From: Delftia tsuruhatensis NBRC 16741
GTDB taxonomy: Bacteria > Pseudomonadota > Gammaproteobacteria > Burkholderiales > Burkholderiaceae_C
DNA length: 64,000 nucleotides
Assembly (NCBI RefSeq): GCF_001571325.1
Contig: NZ_BCTO01000014.1
Span: forward strand, 40,751-104,750
Direction of reading: 5' to 3'
The notes under the pieces: generated by a model
The model's database searches: none
Seen by the model: the letters and a program-made list of their open reading frames with translations, nothing else
Told to the model about the DNA's origin: nothing
Translations under genes and position numbers: made by a program
Part shown: one piece after another, positions 8,161 through 16,294 of the stretch
Layout: each line of letters starts with the position of its first letter
Numbering within the stretch: the first letter of the stretch is position 1

Positions 8161-9054
8161 ATGGATACGCTGACCCCCTTGCGCGCCTTCCGGCGCATCG
8201 TAGAACTGGGCTCCATCGCCAAGGCGGCCGACGCGCTGGACCTGTCCTCGGCCGCGCTGAGCAAGCAGCTGCGCGCGCTCGAAGCCCATCTGGGCGCCGT
8301 GCTGCTGCAGCGCACCACGCGCCGCATGAGCCTGACCGACACGGGCCAGGCCTACTACGCCGAGTGCTGCCGCCTGCTCGATGAATTCGATGCGCTGGAG
8401 CAGTCGGTGCGCGCGCAGTCGCAGCAGGTGGCCGGCCGGCTGCGCGTGAATGCGCCGCTGTCGTTTGCGCTGAGCACTCTGTCGCCGCTGCTGGCGCGCT
8501 TCATGCAGCGCCATCCGCAGCTGCAGATCGACCTGTCCATGGAAGACCGGCTGGTGGATGCGGTGGGCCAGGGCTTCGATGTGTCCATCCGCCTGAGCGC
8601 GGAGCTGGCGGACTCCTCGCTGATCGCGCGGCGCCTGGCCTCGCTGTCGCAGATGCTGTGCGCGGCCCCGTCCTATCTGCAGGCGCATGGCCGCCCGGCC
8701 AGTGCCGCCGGGCTGCGCGGCCATGCGCTGCTGAACTACAGCCTGGCGCATGCGCCCCGCGAAGCGGGCGAGAGCCCCCAGGCGCCGTCCGAGGCGCGCG
8801 CCAACGTCAACAACAGCCTGATGCTGCGCGACCTGCTGGTGGCGGGCCTGGGCATTGGCGCCCTGCCCTCGTTCCTGGCGCGGCCGGCGATTGCGGCAGG
8901 CCAGCTGGTCGCACTGGACCTTGCGGACCAGGCCGCGCAGGCCCGCCATGTCTACGCGGTCTATCCCACGCAGCGCCACCTGCTGCCCAAGGTGCGCGCC
9001 TTCGTGGACTTCCTGGCCGAGGAGCTGCCCGCCGCCATGGGCGAGGATTGTTGA
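8161..9054 (+). CDS. LysR-type transcriptional regulator
   Basis: A 297-residue LysR-family protein with an N-terminal winged helix-turn-helix ([29 protein letters not shown] split over residues 8-36) and a substrate-binding-like C-terminal domain. The CrgA/AaeR-like features [18 protein letters not shown] and [21 protein letters not shown] place it in the subgroup that often controls oxidoreductases or efflux genes. It is divergent from phnA and is followed after 94 bp by a FrnE/DsbA-like gene on the same strand, either of which may be the target. Confidence 0.85.
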   Translation: MDTLTPLRAFRRIVELGSIAKAADALDLSSAALSKQLRALEAHLGAVLLQRTTRRMSLTDTGQAYYAECCRLLDEFDALEQSVRAQSQQVAGRLRVNAPLSFALSTLSPLLARFMQRHPQLQIDLSMEDRLVDAVGQGFDVSIRLSAELADSSLIARRLASLSQMLCAAPSYLQAHGRPASAAGLRGHALLNYSLAHAPREAGESPQAPSEARANVNNSLMLRDLLVAGLGIGALPSFLARPAIAAGQLVALDLADQAAQARHVYAVYPTQRHLLPKVRAFVDFLAEELPAAMGEDC

Positions 9055-9148
9055 CGCCGCGTTAAGAGTTCCTCAAGCGCGCGCCCCTTTTTCGCGCCGG
9101 GCCTGCGGCCTACGCTTGCCGTCCATCACAGCCATGAAGGACACAAGC

Positions 9149-9871
9149 ATGACGCAATGCAATGATTTTTCCTGCGCCCTGCCCGCGCAGGATGCGGCGG
9201 CCGCCTCGCCGCCGCAGGCCCTGCAGGCGGCGCCCGCAGCGGCGCCCGCGGTCGCCCCCGCCATCGACTTCTTCCATGACGTGGTCTGCGGCTGGTGCTA
9301 CGTGATGTCGCCACGCCTGCGCCAGGTGGCGCGCGAGCTGGGCCTGCGCGTGCGCCACCGCAGCTTCGTGCTGCAGGCCTCGCGCGCCGAGATGGTGGCG
9401 GCCTTCGGCTCCATGGAGCGCGCCAAGCAGGTCATCCTGGAGCACTGGCAGGCCTGCGCGCAGCATGACGACGAGGACCGCATCGACATCGAGGGCATGC
9501 GCCGCGAGGCCTTCGAGTACCCCAGCGGCATGGCCGGCGCACTGGCCTGCCAGGCGGCCCAGATCCTGGGCGGCGATGACGCGCACTGGGATCTGTTCGA
9601 CGCCATCCAGCACGCCCACATGAGCGAGCACCGCAACATCGGCGACGCCGAAGTGCTGCTGGACATCGCCACGCGCACGGGCTTCGAGCGCAATGCCTTC
9701 GCGGGCTGCATGGAAGGCGCCCAGGCGCTGGAGCAGGTGCGCCAGGACCGCGCTCTGGCGCAGCGCATGGGCCTGCGCTCCATTCCCACGCTGATCGCGC
9801 CGGGCCTGCCGCCGCTGCAGACCCAGTCGCTGGCTGCGCTGCGCGAACGGCTGCACTTCCTGGCGGCCTGA
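9149..9871 (+). CDS. DsbA-like/FrnE-type thioredoxin-fold protein
   Basis: A 240-residue protein with a DSBA-like thioredoxin fold. The active-site motif CGWC lies in DVVCGWCYVMSPRL near residue 50, after an Ala/Pro-rich lead of about 35 residues that does not look like a classical signal peptide. The helical insert contains the DAIQHAHMSEHRNIGD segment, and the cis-Pro loop is RSIPTLI. This pattern fits the cytoplasmic FrnE/2-hydroxychromene-2-carboxylate isomerase-like group and not periplasmic DsbA. AAGGAC lies about 8 bp before the ATG at 9149; an in-frame ATG at 9134 is the alternative. Substrate unknown. Confidence 0.8.
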   Translation: MTQCNDFSCALPAQDAAAASPPQALQAAPAAAPAVAPAIDFFHDVVCGWCYVMSPRLRQVARELGLRVRHRSFVLQASRAEMVAAFGSMERAKQVILEHWQACAQHDDEDRIDIEGMRREAFEYPSGMAGALACQAAQILGGDDAHWDLFDAIQHAHMSEHRNIGDAEVLLDIATRTGFERNAFAGCMEGAQALEQVRQDRALAQRMGLRSIPTLIAPGLPPLQTQSLAALRERLHFLAA

Positions 9872-9963
9872 GCGCCCCCGTCTTTGCTTTTTTTCATCGG
9901 CGTTTTCCGCCTTCCCTTGCGCGCGGCATGCGCGCCCTCTTTCAGCAGACCAAGGACTCTTGC

Positions 9964-10995
9964 ATGACTCTCCAACGCTTCGCTCGCCGCATGGCGCTGC
10001 CCTCTCTCGTGATCGCCCTGGCCGCCGCCTTCGCGGGCACCGCGGCCCAGGCCCATGGCGGCCACGAGCCCCCGGCCGGCGCACGCCAGGACGTGGGCAC
10101 CAGCCCCTGGGGGCCGGCCGACGAGATCGGCCGCCTGAACCTGATCACGCCGGCCTCGCGCGCGGCCATCCTGCAGCGCATCACGGGCGGGCAGGTCTAT
10201 GACCTGGCCACCGAGTACTACGTGGGCATGCCCAGCTGGCAGGACGCGGGCGATCCGCACTACCAGTTCTGGATGACGCACACGCCGCGCGGCACCGTGG
10301 TGGACGACCCGATGAACGTGGGCAAGGACATGAACGCCACGCGCAGCTACACGGGCACGGCGTTTTCCATGTACAGCCACACGGGCACGCACATCGATGC
10401 GCTCAACCACTTCGGCATCCGCGGCAGGATCTGGAACGGCTTCAGCGCAGACCAGCACCTGGGCGACCGGGGCTGGCAGCGCACGGGCATAGAGAAATTC
10501 CCGCCGCTGGTGGCGCGCGGCGTGCTGATCGACGTGGCGGCCGCCAAGGGCCTGGAGATGCTGCCCGACCAGTACCGCATCACGCGCCAGGACCTCAAGG
10601 ACGCGCTGGCACGCCAGAAGGTGACGCTGCAGGAGGGCGACATCGTGCTGGTGCGCACGGGCCGCATGAAGCTGTACGGCCAGCCCCAGGCCTACATGGC
10701 CAAGCCGCCGGGCCTGGGCCTGGATGCCGCGCGCTTCCTGGTGGAGGAAGGCGGCGCCATGATCGTGGGCGCCGACAACCTGAGCCTGGAGACGTTCCCG
10801 TCCGAGGTGGACGACGACTACGTACCGCTGCACAGCTACCTGCTGGCGCAAAAGGGCGTGCCCATCATGGAGCTGGTGGCGCTGGACGATCTGTCGCGCG
10901 ACAAGGTCTACGAGTTCGCCTTCATCGGCGGCCCGCTCAAGATCCGCGGCGGCGACGCCGCGCCGCTGCGGCCCATCGCCATTCCTGTGCGCTGA
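9964..10995 (+). CDS. Periplasmic cyclase-family metal-dependent hydrolase
   Basis: A 343-residue protein of the cyclase family (KynB/isatin hydrolase fold). It starts with a signal peptide (MTLQRFARRMALPSLVIALAAAF, then cleavage after AQA), so the mature enzyme should be periplasmic. The metal-binding signature HTGTHIDALNHF sits near residue 140, and GADNLSLETFP and HSYLLAQKGVPIMELVALDDL are conserved late motifs. Related enzymes hydrolyse N-formylkynurenine, isatin or similar amides and lactones; the substrate here is unknown. AAGGA lies 8 bp before the ATG. A copy of the intergenic repeat that belongs to the convergent argE follows. Confidence 0.8.
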   Translation: MTLQRFARRMALPSLVIALAAAFAGTAAQAHGGHEPPAGARQDVGTSPWGPADEIGRLNLITPASRAAILQRITGGQVYDLATEYYVGMPSWQDAGDPHYQFWMTHTPRGTVVDDPMNVGKDMNATRSYTGTAFSMYSHTGTHIDALNHFGIRGRIWNGFSADQHLGDRGWQRTGIEKFPPLVARGVLIDVAAAKGLEMLPDQYRITRQDLKDALARQKVTLQEGDIVLVRTGRMKLYGQPQAYMAKPPGLGLDAARFLVEEGGAMIVGADNLSLETFPSEVDDDYVPLHSYLLAQKGVPIMELVALDDLSRDKVYEFAFIGGPLKIRGGDAAPLRPIAIPVR

Positions 10996-11026
10996 GCGGG
11001 GCAAGACGAGATTTCTTGAGCTTGAC

Positions 11027-11167
11027 CTCGAAACTCCCGCGCCCCCAAGGCGAGGGACACCGAGCAAGGGCCTACGCCGGCCGCGCCGCCCCGCAGCAAG
11101 GGTGTCGCCGGCTGCCCGTACGCCCCCCTCCGAAGAGAGGGGGAAGGCGCGAAGCGACTCAGGGCGT
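11027..11167 (-). repeat. CCCCCTGAG-type intergenic repeat, copy A (minus)
   Basis: Read on the minus strand it begins CCCTGAGTCGCTTCGCGCC three bases after the argE stop codon, continues with a CCCCCTC/GAGGGGG stem-loop and ends near the TTGCTCGGTGTCCCT motif shared with the copies at 49395 and 53315. It fills the gap between two convergent genes. Confidence 0.8.
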
Positions 11168-11169
11168 GA

Positions 11170-12333
11170 TCACAGACTCGTGCCCATTTTGCTGAGGAAG
11201 CGCTCGCAGGCGTCGAGCTGGGCCAGCTCGACGAACTCGTCGGGCTTGTGCGCCTGCTCGATGGAGCCGGGGCCGCAGACCACGGTGGGAATGCCGGCGT
11301 TGTGGAACAGGCCGGCCTCGGTGCCGTAGGCCACCTTGCGCTTTTCCTGGTCGGCGGTCAGCGCGCGCACCAGCTGGGTGATGGCGGCTTCTTCCGAGGC
11401 TTCCAGCGCGGGCGCGCTGGCGCCGGTCTCGATCTCGATGCGCGCGTCGGCGAACTCGGCGCGCATGCGCGGCAGCAGTTCGTCGCGCACATAGGACTCG
11501 ACCTGGGCCTGGATGCCGTCCACCGACATGCCGGGCAGGTTGCGGAATTCATAGGCGAATTCGCACAGCTCGGGGATGGTGTTGACCGCGATGCCGCCCT
11601 GGATCTGGTTGGTGGTCATGGTGGTGAAGGGCACGTCGAAGAATTCGTCGTAGGGGCCGTGCGCCTTGAAGTGGTCGGCGATGTCCCGGATGCGACAGAT
11701 CAGCCGCGCCGCGTATTCGATGGCATTGCTGCCGCGCGGCGTGAGCGACGAATGCGCGGCCTTGCCGTGCACGCGGCAGCGGTAGAGGTTGATGCCCTTG
11801 TGCGCCACCACGACCTGCATGCTGGTGGGCTCGCCGACCACGCAGCCGTCGAAGCGCGCGCCCTCGGCCTTGAGCTGGTTGATCATCACGGGCGCGCCCG
11901 CGCAGCCGATTTCCTCGTCGTACGAGAAGGCCAGGTGCACGGGCCTGGCGCGCTGCGTGGCCAGGAATTCAGGCACCAGCGCCAGCGAGGCGGCGATGAA
12001 GCCCTTCATGTCGCAGCTGCCGCGACCATAGAGGCGCCCGCCCTTTTCGGTGAGCGCAAAGGGGTTGGTGCTCCACTGCTGGCCATCGACCGGCACCACG
12101 TCGGTATGGCCGGACAGCACGATGCCACCCTGCGTTTCGCCATTGCTGGCCGGCAAAGTGGCGAAGAGATTGGCCTTGGCGCCGTCCGGAGAGTGGAACA
12201 ATCGGGCACTCACGCCCAGCGTGGCCAACTCATCGCGTACACACTCGATCAGCGCCAGGTTGGAGTTGCGGCTGGTGGTGTCGAATGCGACCAGTGTTTC
12301 CAGCCAGTCGCGGGTGTTTTTCCAGGTAGTCAT
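11170..12333 (-). CDS. argE: Acetylornithine deacetylase
   Basis: A 387-residue M20-family deacetylase that hydrolyses N-acetylornithine to ornithine in arginine synthesis, or related N-acyl amino acids. The zinc ligands and catalytic residues appear in SGHTDVVPVDGQQW, GRGSCDMKGF and YDEEIGCAG, with GEPT and the dimerisation-domain His in HGKAAHSS following. The length matches ArgE. The ATG at 12333 with GGAACC upstream is preferred to longer in-frame extensions. The leader contains a perfect 13-bp inverted repeat ending 14 nt before the start codon. It is divergent from an MHS transporter. Confidence 0.9.
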   Translation of the reverse strand: MTTWKNTRDWLETLVAFDTTSRNSNLALIECVRDELATLGVSARLFHSPDGAKANLFATLPASNGETQGGIVLSGHTDVVPVDGQQWSTNPFALTEKGGRLYGRGSCDMKGFIAASLALVPEFLATQRARPVHLAFSYDEEIGCAGAPVMINQLKAEGARFDGCVVGEPTSMQVVVAHKGINLYRCRVHGKAAHSSLTPRGSNAIEYAARLICRIRDIADHFKAHGPYDEFFDVPFTTMTTNQIQGGIAVNTIPELCEFAYEFRNLPGMSVDGIQAQVESYVRDELLPRMRAEFADARIEIETGASAPALEASEEAAITQLVRALTADQEKRKVAYGTEAGLFHNAGIPTVVCGPGSIEQAHKPDEFVELAQLDACERFLSKMGTSL

Positions 12334-12347
12334 GTGGTTCCATCTGC

Positions 12348-12390
12348 GCCATGGCCTGCGCCGCCCTTCGTGGACGACGCAGGCCATGGC
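12348..12390. promoter_or_regulatory. 13-bp perfect inverted repeat in argE leader
   Basis: GCCATGGCCTGCG at 12348-12360 is the exact reverse complement of CGCAGGCCATGGC at 12378-12390, with a 17-nt spacer. It lies 15-57 bp upstream of argE and about 110-150 bp upstream of the divergent transporter, so it could be an operator or, in the argE mRNA, a hairpin next to the ribosome-binding site. Confidence 0.55.
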
Positions 12391-12497
12391 ATAGGCATTG
12401 CATATGGCGAAGCAGTGTACGCCCGGGTTGCGGCCCGGGCAGGCACGCCGACCCATGCCCCGGGCGTGACTGCCGTCTTTTCAATCCCTTTTCGGAA

Positions 12498-13811
12498 ATG
12501 GACCCTGCTTTGACCAAGCAAACCGTCTCGACCCGCAACATCGTGGCTGCCGTCATCGGCAACGCGCTGGAGTGGTATGACTTCCTGGTGTTCGCCTTCA
12601 TGACACCCATCGTCGCCAAGCTGTTCTTCCCCAGCAATCCCGACAATCCGGACGACAACATCAACCGCATCCTGATGACCACGGCCGTGTTCGGCGTGGG
12701 CTTTTTCATGCGGCCCGTGGGCGGCATCCTGCTGGGCCTGTACGGGGACCGCAAGGGCCGCAAGGCGGCCATGGTGATGGTGACCGGCCTGATGGCCGTG
12801 GCCATCGCGCTGATCACGCTGGCGCCCACGTATGCGGCGGTGGGCATCCTGGCGCCGCTGTTCATCGTGCTGGCGCGGCTGCTGCAGGGCTTTGCGGCCG
12901 GCGGCGAGTTCGGCACGTCCACGGCACTGCTGATCGAGCTGGCACCGCCCGGCAAGCGCGGCTTCTATGGTTCCTGGCAGATGGCCGGCCAGATGCTGGC
13001 CCTGCTGATCGGCGCGGCCACGGGCACACTGATCACCGAGATCTTCACCGAGGAAGAACTGATGGCCTGGGCCTGGCGCGTGCCCTTCGCCGTGGGCCTG
13101 CTGATCGTTCCCGTGGCGCTGTACATCCGCCGCCATGTGGAGGAGCCCGAGGTCTTCAAGGAAATGCAGGCCGCGCAGGCCAGCGGCAAGGCGCGCCAGA
13201 TCGGCATCATGGAGATGCTGCGCACGCATGCGCGCGAGACGCTGGTGGGCATGGGCCTGGTGGTCACGGCCACGGTGTCCATCTACATCACCTTCACCTA
13301 TCTGGTGACCTATGCCACGGTGACGCTGAAGCTGCCCATGCGCGATGCCTTCATGGTGCAGATGGCCGGTGCCGCGCTGATGGTGGTGATCATGCCGTTC
13401 TTCGGCGCCCTGTCGGACCGCGTGGGCCGCCGCATGCTGACCATCGGCTCGCTGATCGGCTACCTGGTGGTGCTCTACCCGCTGTATGCCTGGCTGACCG
13501 ACGGCCCCACGGTGCAGAAGCTGCTGATCACCCAGCTGGTGGTCTGCGTGTTCGTGGCCGTGTTCTTCGGCGTGTTCAGCACGGTGATGGCCGAGCTGTT
13601 CCCGCCCCAGGTGCGGTCTGCCGGCATGTCCATGGCCTACAACGTGGCCGTGATGATCTTCGGCGGCTTCGCGCAGTTCATCGTGACCTGGCTGATCCGC
13701 TCCACGGGCTCGCCCATGGCGCCGGCCTTCTATGTGATGTTCGGCGTGACGCTGGGCCTGCTGGCGGCCTTCTTCATCAAGGACCGCGCGATGGAGCGCA
13801 ACCTGCGCTGA
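12498..13811 (+). CDS. MHS-family MFS transporter (metabolite:H+ symporter)
   Basis: A 437-residue inner-membrane transporter with 12 predicted membrane segments. The N-terminal NALEWYDFLVFAFMTPIVAKLFF, the loop GLYGDRKGRKAAMV between segments 2 and 3, and LLQGFAAGGEFGTSTALLIE are hallmarks of the metabolite:H+ symporter group, which imports citrate, shikimate, proline/betaine or other small acids. The substrate cannot be read from the sequence. The first ATG after CGGAA is used as start. It is divergent from argE across a 164-bp region containing the perfect inverted repeat. Confidence 0.87.
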   Translation: MDPALTKQTVSTRNIVAAVIGNALEWYDFLVFAFMTPIVAKLFFPSNPDNPDDNINRILMTTAVFGVGFFMRPVGGILLGLYGDRKGRKAAMVMVTGLMAVAIALITLAPTYAAVGILAPLFIVLARLLQGFAAGGEFGTSTALLIELAPPGKRGFYGSWQMAGQMLALLIGAATGTLITEIFTEEELMAWAWRVPFAVGLLIVPVALYIRRHVEEPEVFKEMQAAQASGKARQIGIMEMLRTHARETLVGMGLVVTATVSIYITFTYLVTYATVTLKLPMRDAFMVQMAGAALMVVIMPFFGALSDRVGRRMLTIGSLIGYLVVLYPLYAWLTDGPTVQKLLITQLVVCVFVAVFFGVFSTVMAELFPPQVRSAGMSMAYNVAVMIFGGFAQFIVTWLIRSTGSPMAPAFYVMFGVTLGLLAAFFIKDRAMERNLR

Positions 13812-14051
13812 TCCCCCCGGGCGGCGCGCCCTGCGCCGCCCTCGCGCATGCCCCGGCACGGGGCCTGCGCAGCCTTGCCGCACGCCGCGCGCACCATGCG
13901 CGGGCATGCCGGCCCCCGCCCTGCACCACGGCGGGGAGGCCCGCCCGCATCTGCCGATTTCATGCAGAAAAAGTCAGGGCTGAACTTCTCTGGAGTGCCG
14001 CAAATCCGCAGGGAATACCCTCTGCTGGCACGCGTTTCGCTTGTCTACATT

Positions 14052-14086
14052 CTTGCATGCAAGTTGCAGAGCCACTTGCATACAAG
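14052..14086. promoter_or_regulatory. Paired CTTGCATRCAAG operator-like palindromes before dctA
   Basis: CTTGCATGCAAG at 14052-14063 (perfect palindrome) and CTTGCATACAAG at 14075-14086 (near-palindrome) are spaced 23 bp centre to centre, about two helical turns. They lie 26-60 bp before dctA, whose operon encodes a GntR/FCD regulator. Such paired sites are typical of cooperative dimer binding and point to autoregulation of dctA-gntR. Confidence 0.6.
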
Positions 14087-14111
14087 ATTCCACAACTTGC
14101 GAAAGACGACT

Positions 14112-15455
14112 ATGCGCCGCTTTGCCAGATCACTGTTCGGACAGGTGGTGATCGCACTCATCCTGGGTGTGCTCGCCGGAATATTGGCCCCTGAATGGGC
14201 CGTGAAACTCAAGCCCCTGGGCGATGGCTTCATCAAGCTCATCAAGATGATCATTCCCGTGCTGGTGTTCTGCGTGGTGGTGCACGGCATCGCGGGCGCG
14301 GGCGACCTCAAGCGCGTGGGCCGGGTCGGCGTCAAGTCGCTGATCTACTTCGAGGTGCTGACCACCATCGCCCTGGTGCTGGGCCTGGTGCTGGCCTTCG
14401 TGTTCCAGCCCGGCGCGGGCATGAACGTGGACCCGAGCAAGCTCGATGCCTCGGCCATGAGCGCCTATGCCAGCAACGCCGACAAGCTGACCAGCGGCGG
14501 CACGGTGGACTTCCTGATGAAGCTCATCCCCACCACCGTGGTGCAGGCCTTTGCCACGGGCGACGTGCTGCAGGTGCTGCTGTTCGCCGTGCTGTTCGGC
14601 TGCGCGCTGACCATGCTGGGCGAGCGCGGCGCGCCCGTGCATGCGCTGATCGACACGCTGTCGAACGTGCTGTTCAAGATCATGGGCATCCTCATCAAGC
14701 TGGCGCCGCTGGGCGTGCTGGGCGCCATCGCCTTCACCGTGGGCCAGTACGGCATAGGCTCGCTCAAGCAGCTGGGCATGCTGGTGCTGCTGTTCTACGT
14801 GGCGGTGATCTTCTTCGTCTTCGTGGTGCTGGGCCTGGTGATGCGCTTTTCGGGCTTCAGCCTGATCAAGCTGCTGCGCTACCTGCGCGAGGAGCTGATG
14901 GTGGTCTTCGCCACCACCTCCTCGGACAGCGTGCTGCCCCAGATCATGGCCAAGCTGCGCAACCTGGGCGTGCGCGACTCCACCGTGGGCCTGGTGATTC
15001 CCACGGGCTACTCGTTCAACCTGGACGCCTTCTCCATCTACATCACGCTGGCGGCCGTGTTCATCGCCCAGGCCACGAACACGCCCATCGGCATGGCCGA
15101 CCTGCTGACCATCCTGGCGATTGCGCTGGTGACCTCCAAGGGCGCCCACGGCGTGCCGGGCTCGGCCATCGTGGTGCTGGCGGCCACGCTGCATGCGATT
15201 CCGGCCATCCCCGCCATCGGCCTGGTGCTGGTGCTGTCGGTGGACTGGTTCATGGGCATTGCCCGCGCGCTGGGCAACCTGATCGGCAACTGCGTGGCCA
15301 CCGTGGCCATCGCGGCCTGGGAAGGTGACATCGACCGCGAGCGCGCCCATGCCGTGCTCAACGGCCTGGCCGACAATCAGGGGCCCGACGCCGAGCCCTC
15401 CGGCGCCGCCGCCGTCCCCGCAACCGTGACTCCTGCCCACCCTGCAACGCAATGA
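14112..15455 (+). CDS. dctA: DctA-like C4-dicarboxylate:cation symporter
   Basis: A 447-residue member of the dicarboxylate/amino acid:cation symporter family, which imports succinate, malate and fumarate across the inner membrane. The conserved region TTSSDSVLPQIMAKL (hairpin 1), VGLVIPTGYSFNLDAFSIY (transport motif) and FIAQATNTPI matches DctA, although the motif has NLDAFS where canonical DctA has NLDGTS, so a different acid substrate is possible. The C-terminal tail of about 35 residues is Ala/Pro-rich. The start is the ATG at 14112, with two palindromes upstream. The stop overlaps the GntR start by 4 bp, so both are co-translated. Confidence 0.82.
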   Translation: MRRFARSLFGQVVIALILGVLAGILAPEWAVKLKPLGDGFIKLIKMIIPVLVFCVVVHGIAGAGDLKRVGRVGVKSLIYFEVLTTIALVLGLVLAFVFQPGAGMNVDPSKLDASAMSAYASNADKLTSGGTVDFLMKLIPTTVVQAFATGDVLQVLLFAVLFGCALTMLGERGAPVHALIDTLSNVLFKIMGILIKLAPLGVLGAIAFTVGQYGIGSLKQLGMLVLLFYVAVIFFVFVVLGLVMRFSGFSLIKLLRYLREELMVVFATTSSDSVLPQIMAKLRNLGVRDSTVGLVIPTGYSFNLDAFSIYITLAAVFIAQATNTPIGMADLLTILAIALVTSKGAHGVPGSAIVVLAATLHAIPAIPAIGLVLVLSVDWFMGIARALGNLIGNCVATVAIAAWEGDIDRERAHAVLNGLADNQGPDAEPSGAAAVPATVTPAHPATQ

Positions 15456-16138
15456 CACCTGTAAGCCCCCAGCACATCGCCGAGCGCGTCGTCGAAGCCA
15501 TCCTGGCCCAGAAACTGGCGCCCGGCGAACGGCTGGGGGAGCAGGAGCTGGCCGACAACTTCGAGGTCAGCCGCACCATGGTGCGCGAGGCGCTGATGCA
15601 GCTGCAGGCGCGCGGCTTCGTGCAGGTGCAGCCCCGGCGCGGCTGGTACGTGGTCCAGCCCTCGGCCGAGGAGGCGCAGGACGCCTTCGCGGCGCGCCGC
15701 ATCATCGAGACCGGCATCCTGGGCGAGGCCGGGCGCCCCCTGCAAAGCGTGATCGGCCAGCTGCGCCGCCACATCGCCCAGGAGCAGGAGGCCATTGCGG
15801 GCGCCGACGCCGCCACGCGCGCCTTCCTGCTGGCCGACTTCCATGTCTGCCTGGCCGAGCAGATGGGCCACCGGCTGCTGGCGCTCACCCTGCGCGACCT
15901 CACGGCGCGCACCACGCTGGCGGCCACATTGTTCCAGTCCACCCACAGCGCCAGCCAGTCCTGCGCCGAGCACGAACGCATCGTCGAGGCGCTGGAGCGC
16001 GGCGACACCGAGGGCGCCAAGGCCCTGCTGCTGGAGCACATCGGCACGGTGGAGCGTTCGCTGGAGATCCGCCCGAGCGAGGCGCCCGACGCCGGCGACC
16101 GCCTGCGTGCCACGCTGGCGCCCCTGTTCGGGGGATAA
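15452..16138 (+). CDS. GntR-family regulator (FCD type) linked to dctA
   Basis: A 228-residue GntR-type protein. The winged helix-turn-helix (LAPGERLGEQELADNFEVSRTMVREAL, split across residues 22-49) is followed by an FCD ligand domain with metal-binding-type residues in DFHVCLAEQMGH and the late EHERIVEALERGD motif. The start codon overlaps the dctA stop as ATGA. It probably senses a carboxylic acid and controls the dctA operon through the paired palindromes at 14052-14086; that link is inferred from position and symmetry. Confidence 0.85.
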   Translation: MTPVSPQHIAERVVEAILAQKLAPGERLGEQELADNFEVSRTMVREALMQLQARGFVQVQPRRGWYVVQPSAEEAQDAFAARRIIETGILGEAGRPLQSVIGQLRRHIAQEQEAIAGADAATRAFLLADFHVCLAEQMGHRLLALTLRDLTARTTLAATLFQSTHSASQSCAEHERIVEALERGDTEGAKALLLEHIGTVERSLEIRPSEAPDAGDRLRATLAPLFGG

Positions 16139-16144
16139 CCCTGT

Positions 16145-16172
16145 GTCGGTGGGTCGGCAAATTTCCACCGAC
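16145..16172 (+). terminator. Possible hairpin after gntR
   Basis: GTCGGTGG at 16145-16152 pairs perfectly with CCACCGAC at 16165-16172 around a 12-nt loop, 7 bp after the gntR stop. There is no T-run, so termination is uncertain. Confidence 0.3.
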
Positions 16173-16209
16173 CGTCGCTAAAACGCCAATCCGGGCCCTA
16201 CGGGGCGCA

Positions 16210-16227
16210 CTGTCATGGTGCCGACAC
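16210..16227 (+). promoter_or_regulatory. Pho-box-like repeat before GDPD gene
   Basis: CTGTCAT at 16210 is followed exactly 11 bp later by CCGACAC, which matches the second Pho half-site CTGTCA at four of six positions, the spacing used by PhoB. It lies about 70-85 bp upstream of a phosphodiesterase lipoprotein. The match is partial. Confidence 0.3.
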
Positions 16228-16294
16228 GGCTGACTGCATACGCTGCTGAGCTGGCGCATTGCGCGCCGTTCATCAACCCACCACTGCTTCGGAT

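Noticed and set aside
12330..13907. Long minus-strand frame opposite the MHS transporter
   Set aside because: It is antisense to a transporter with clear family motifs, is His/Arg-rich and lacks a ribosome site.
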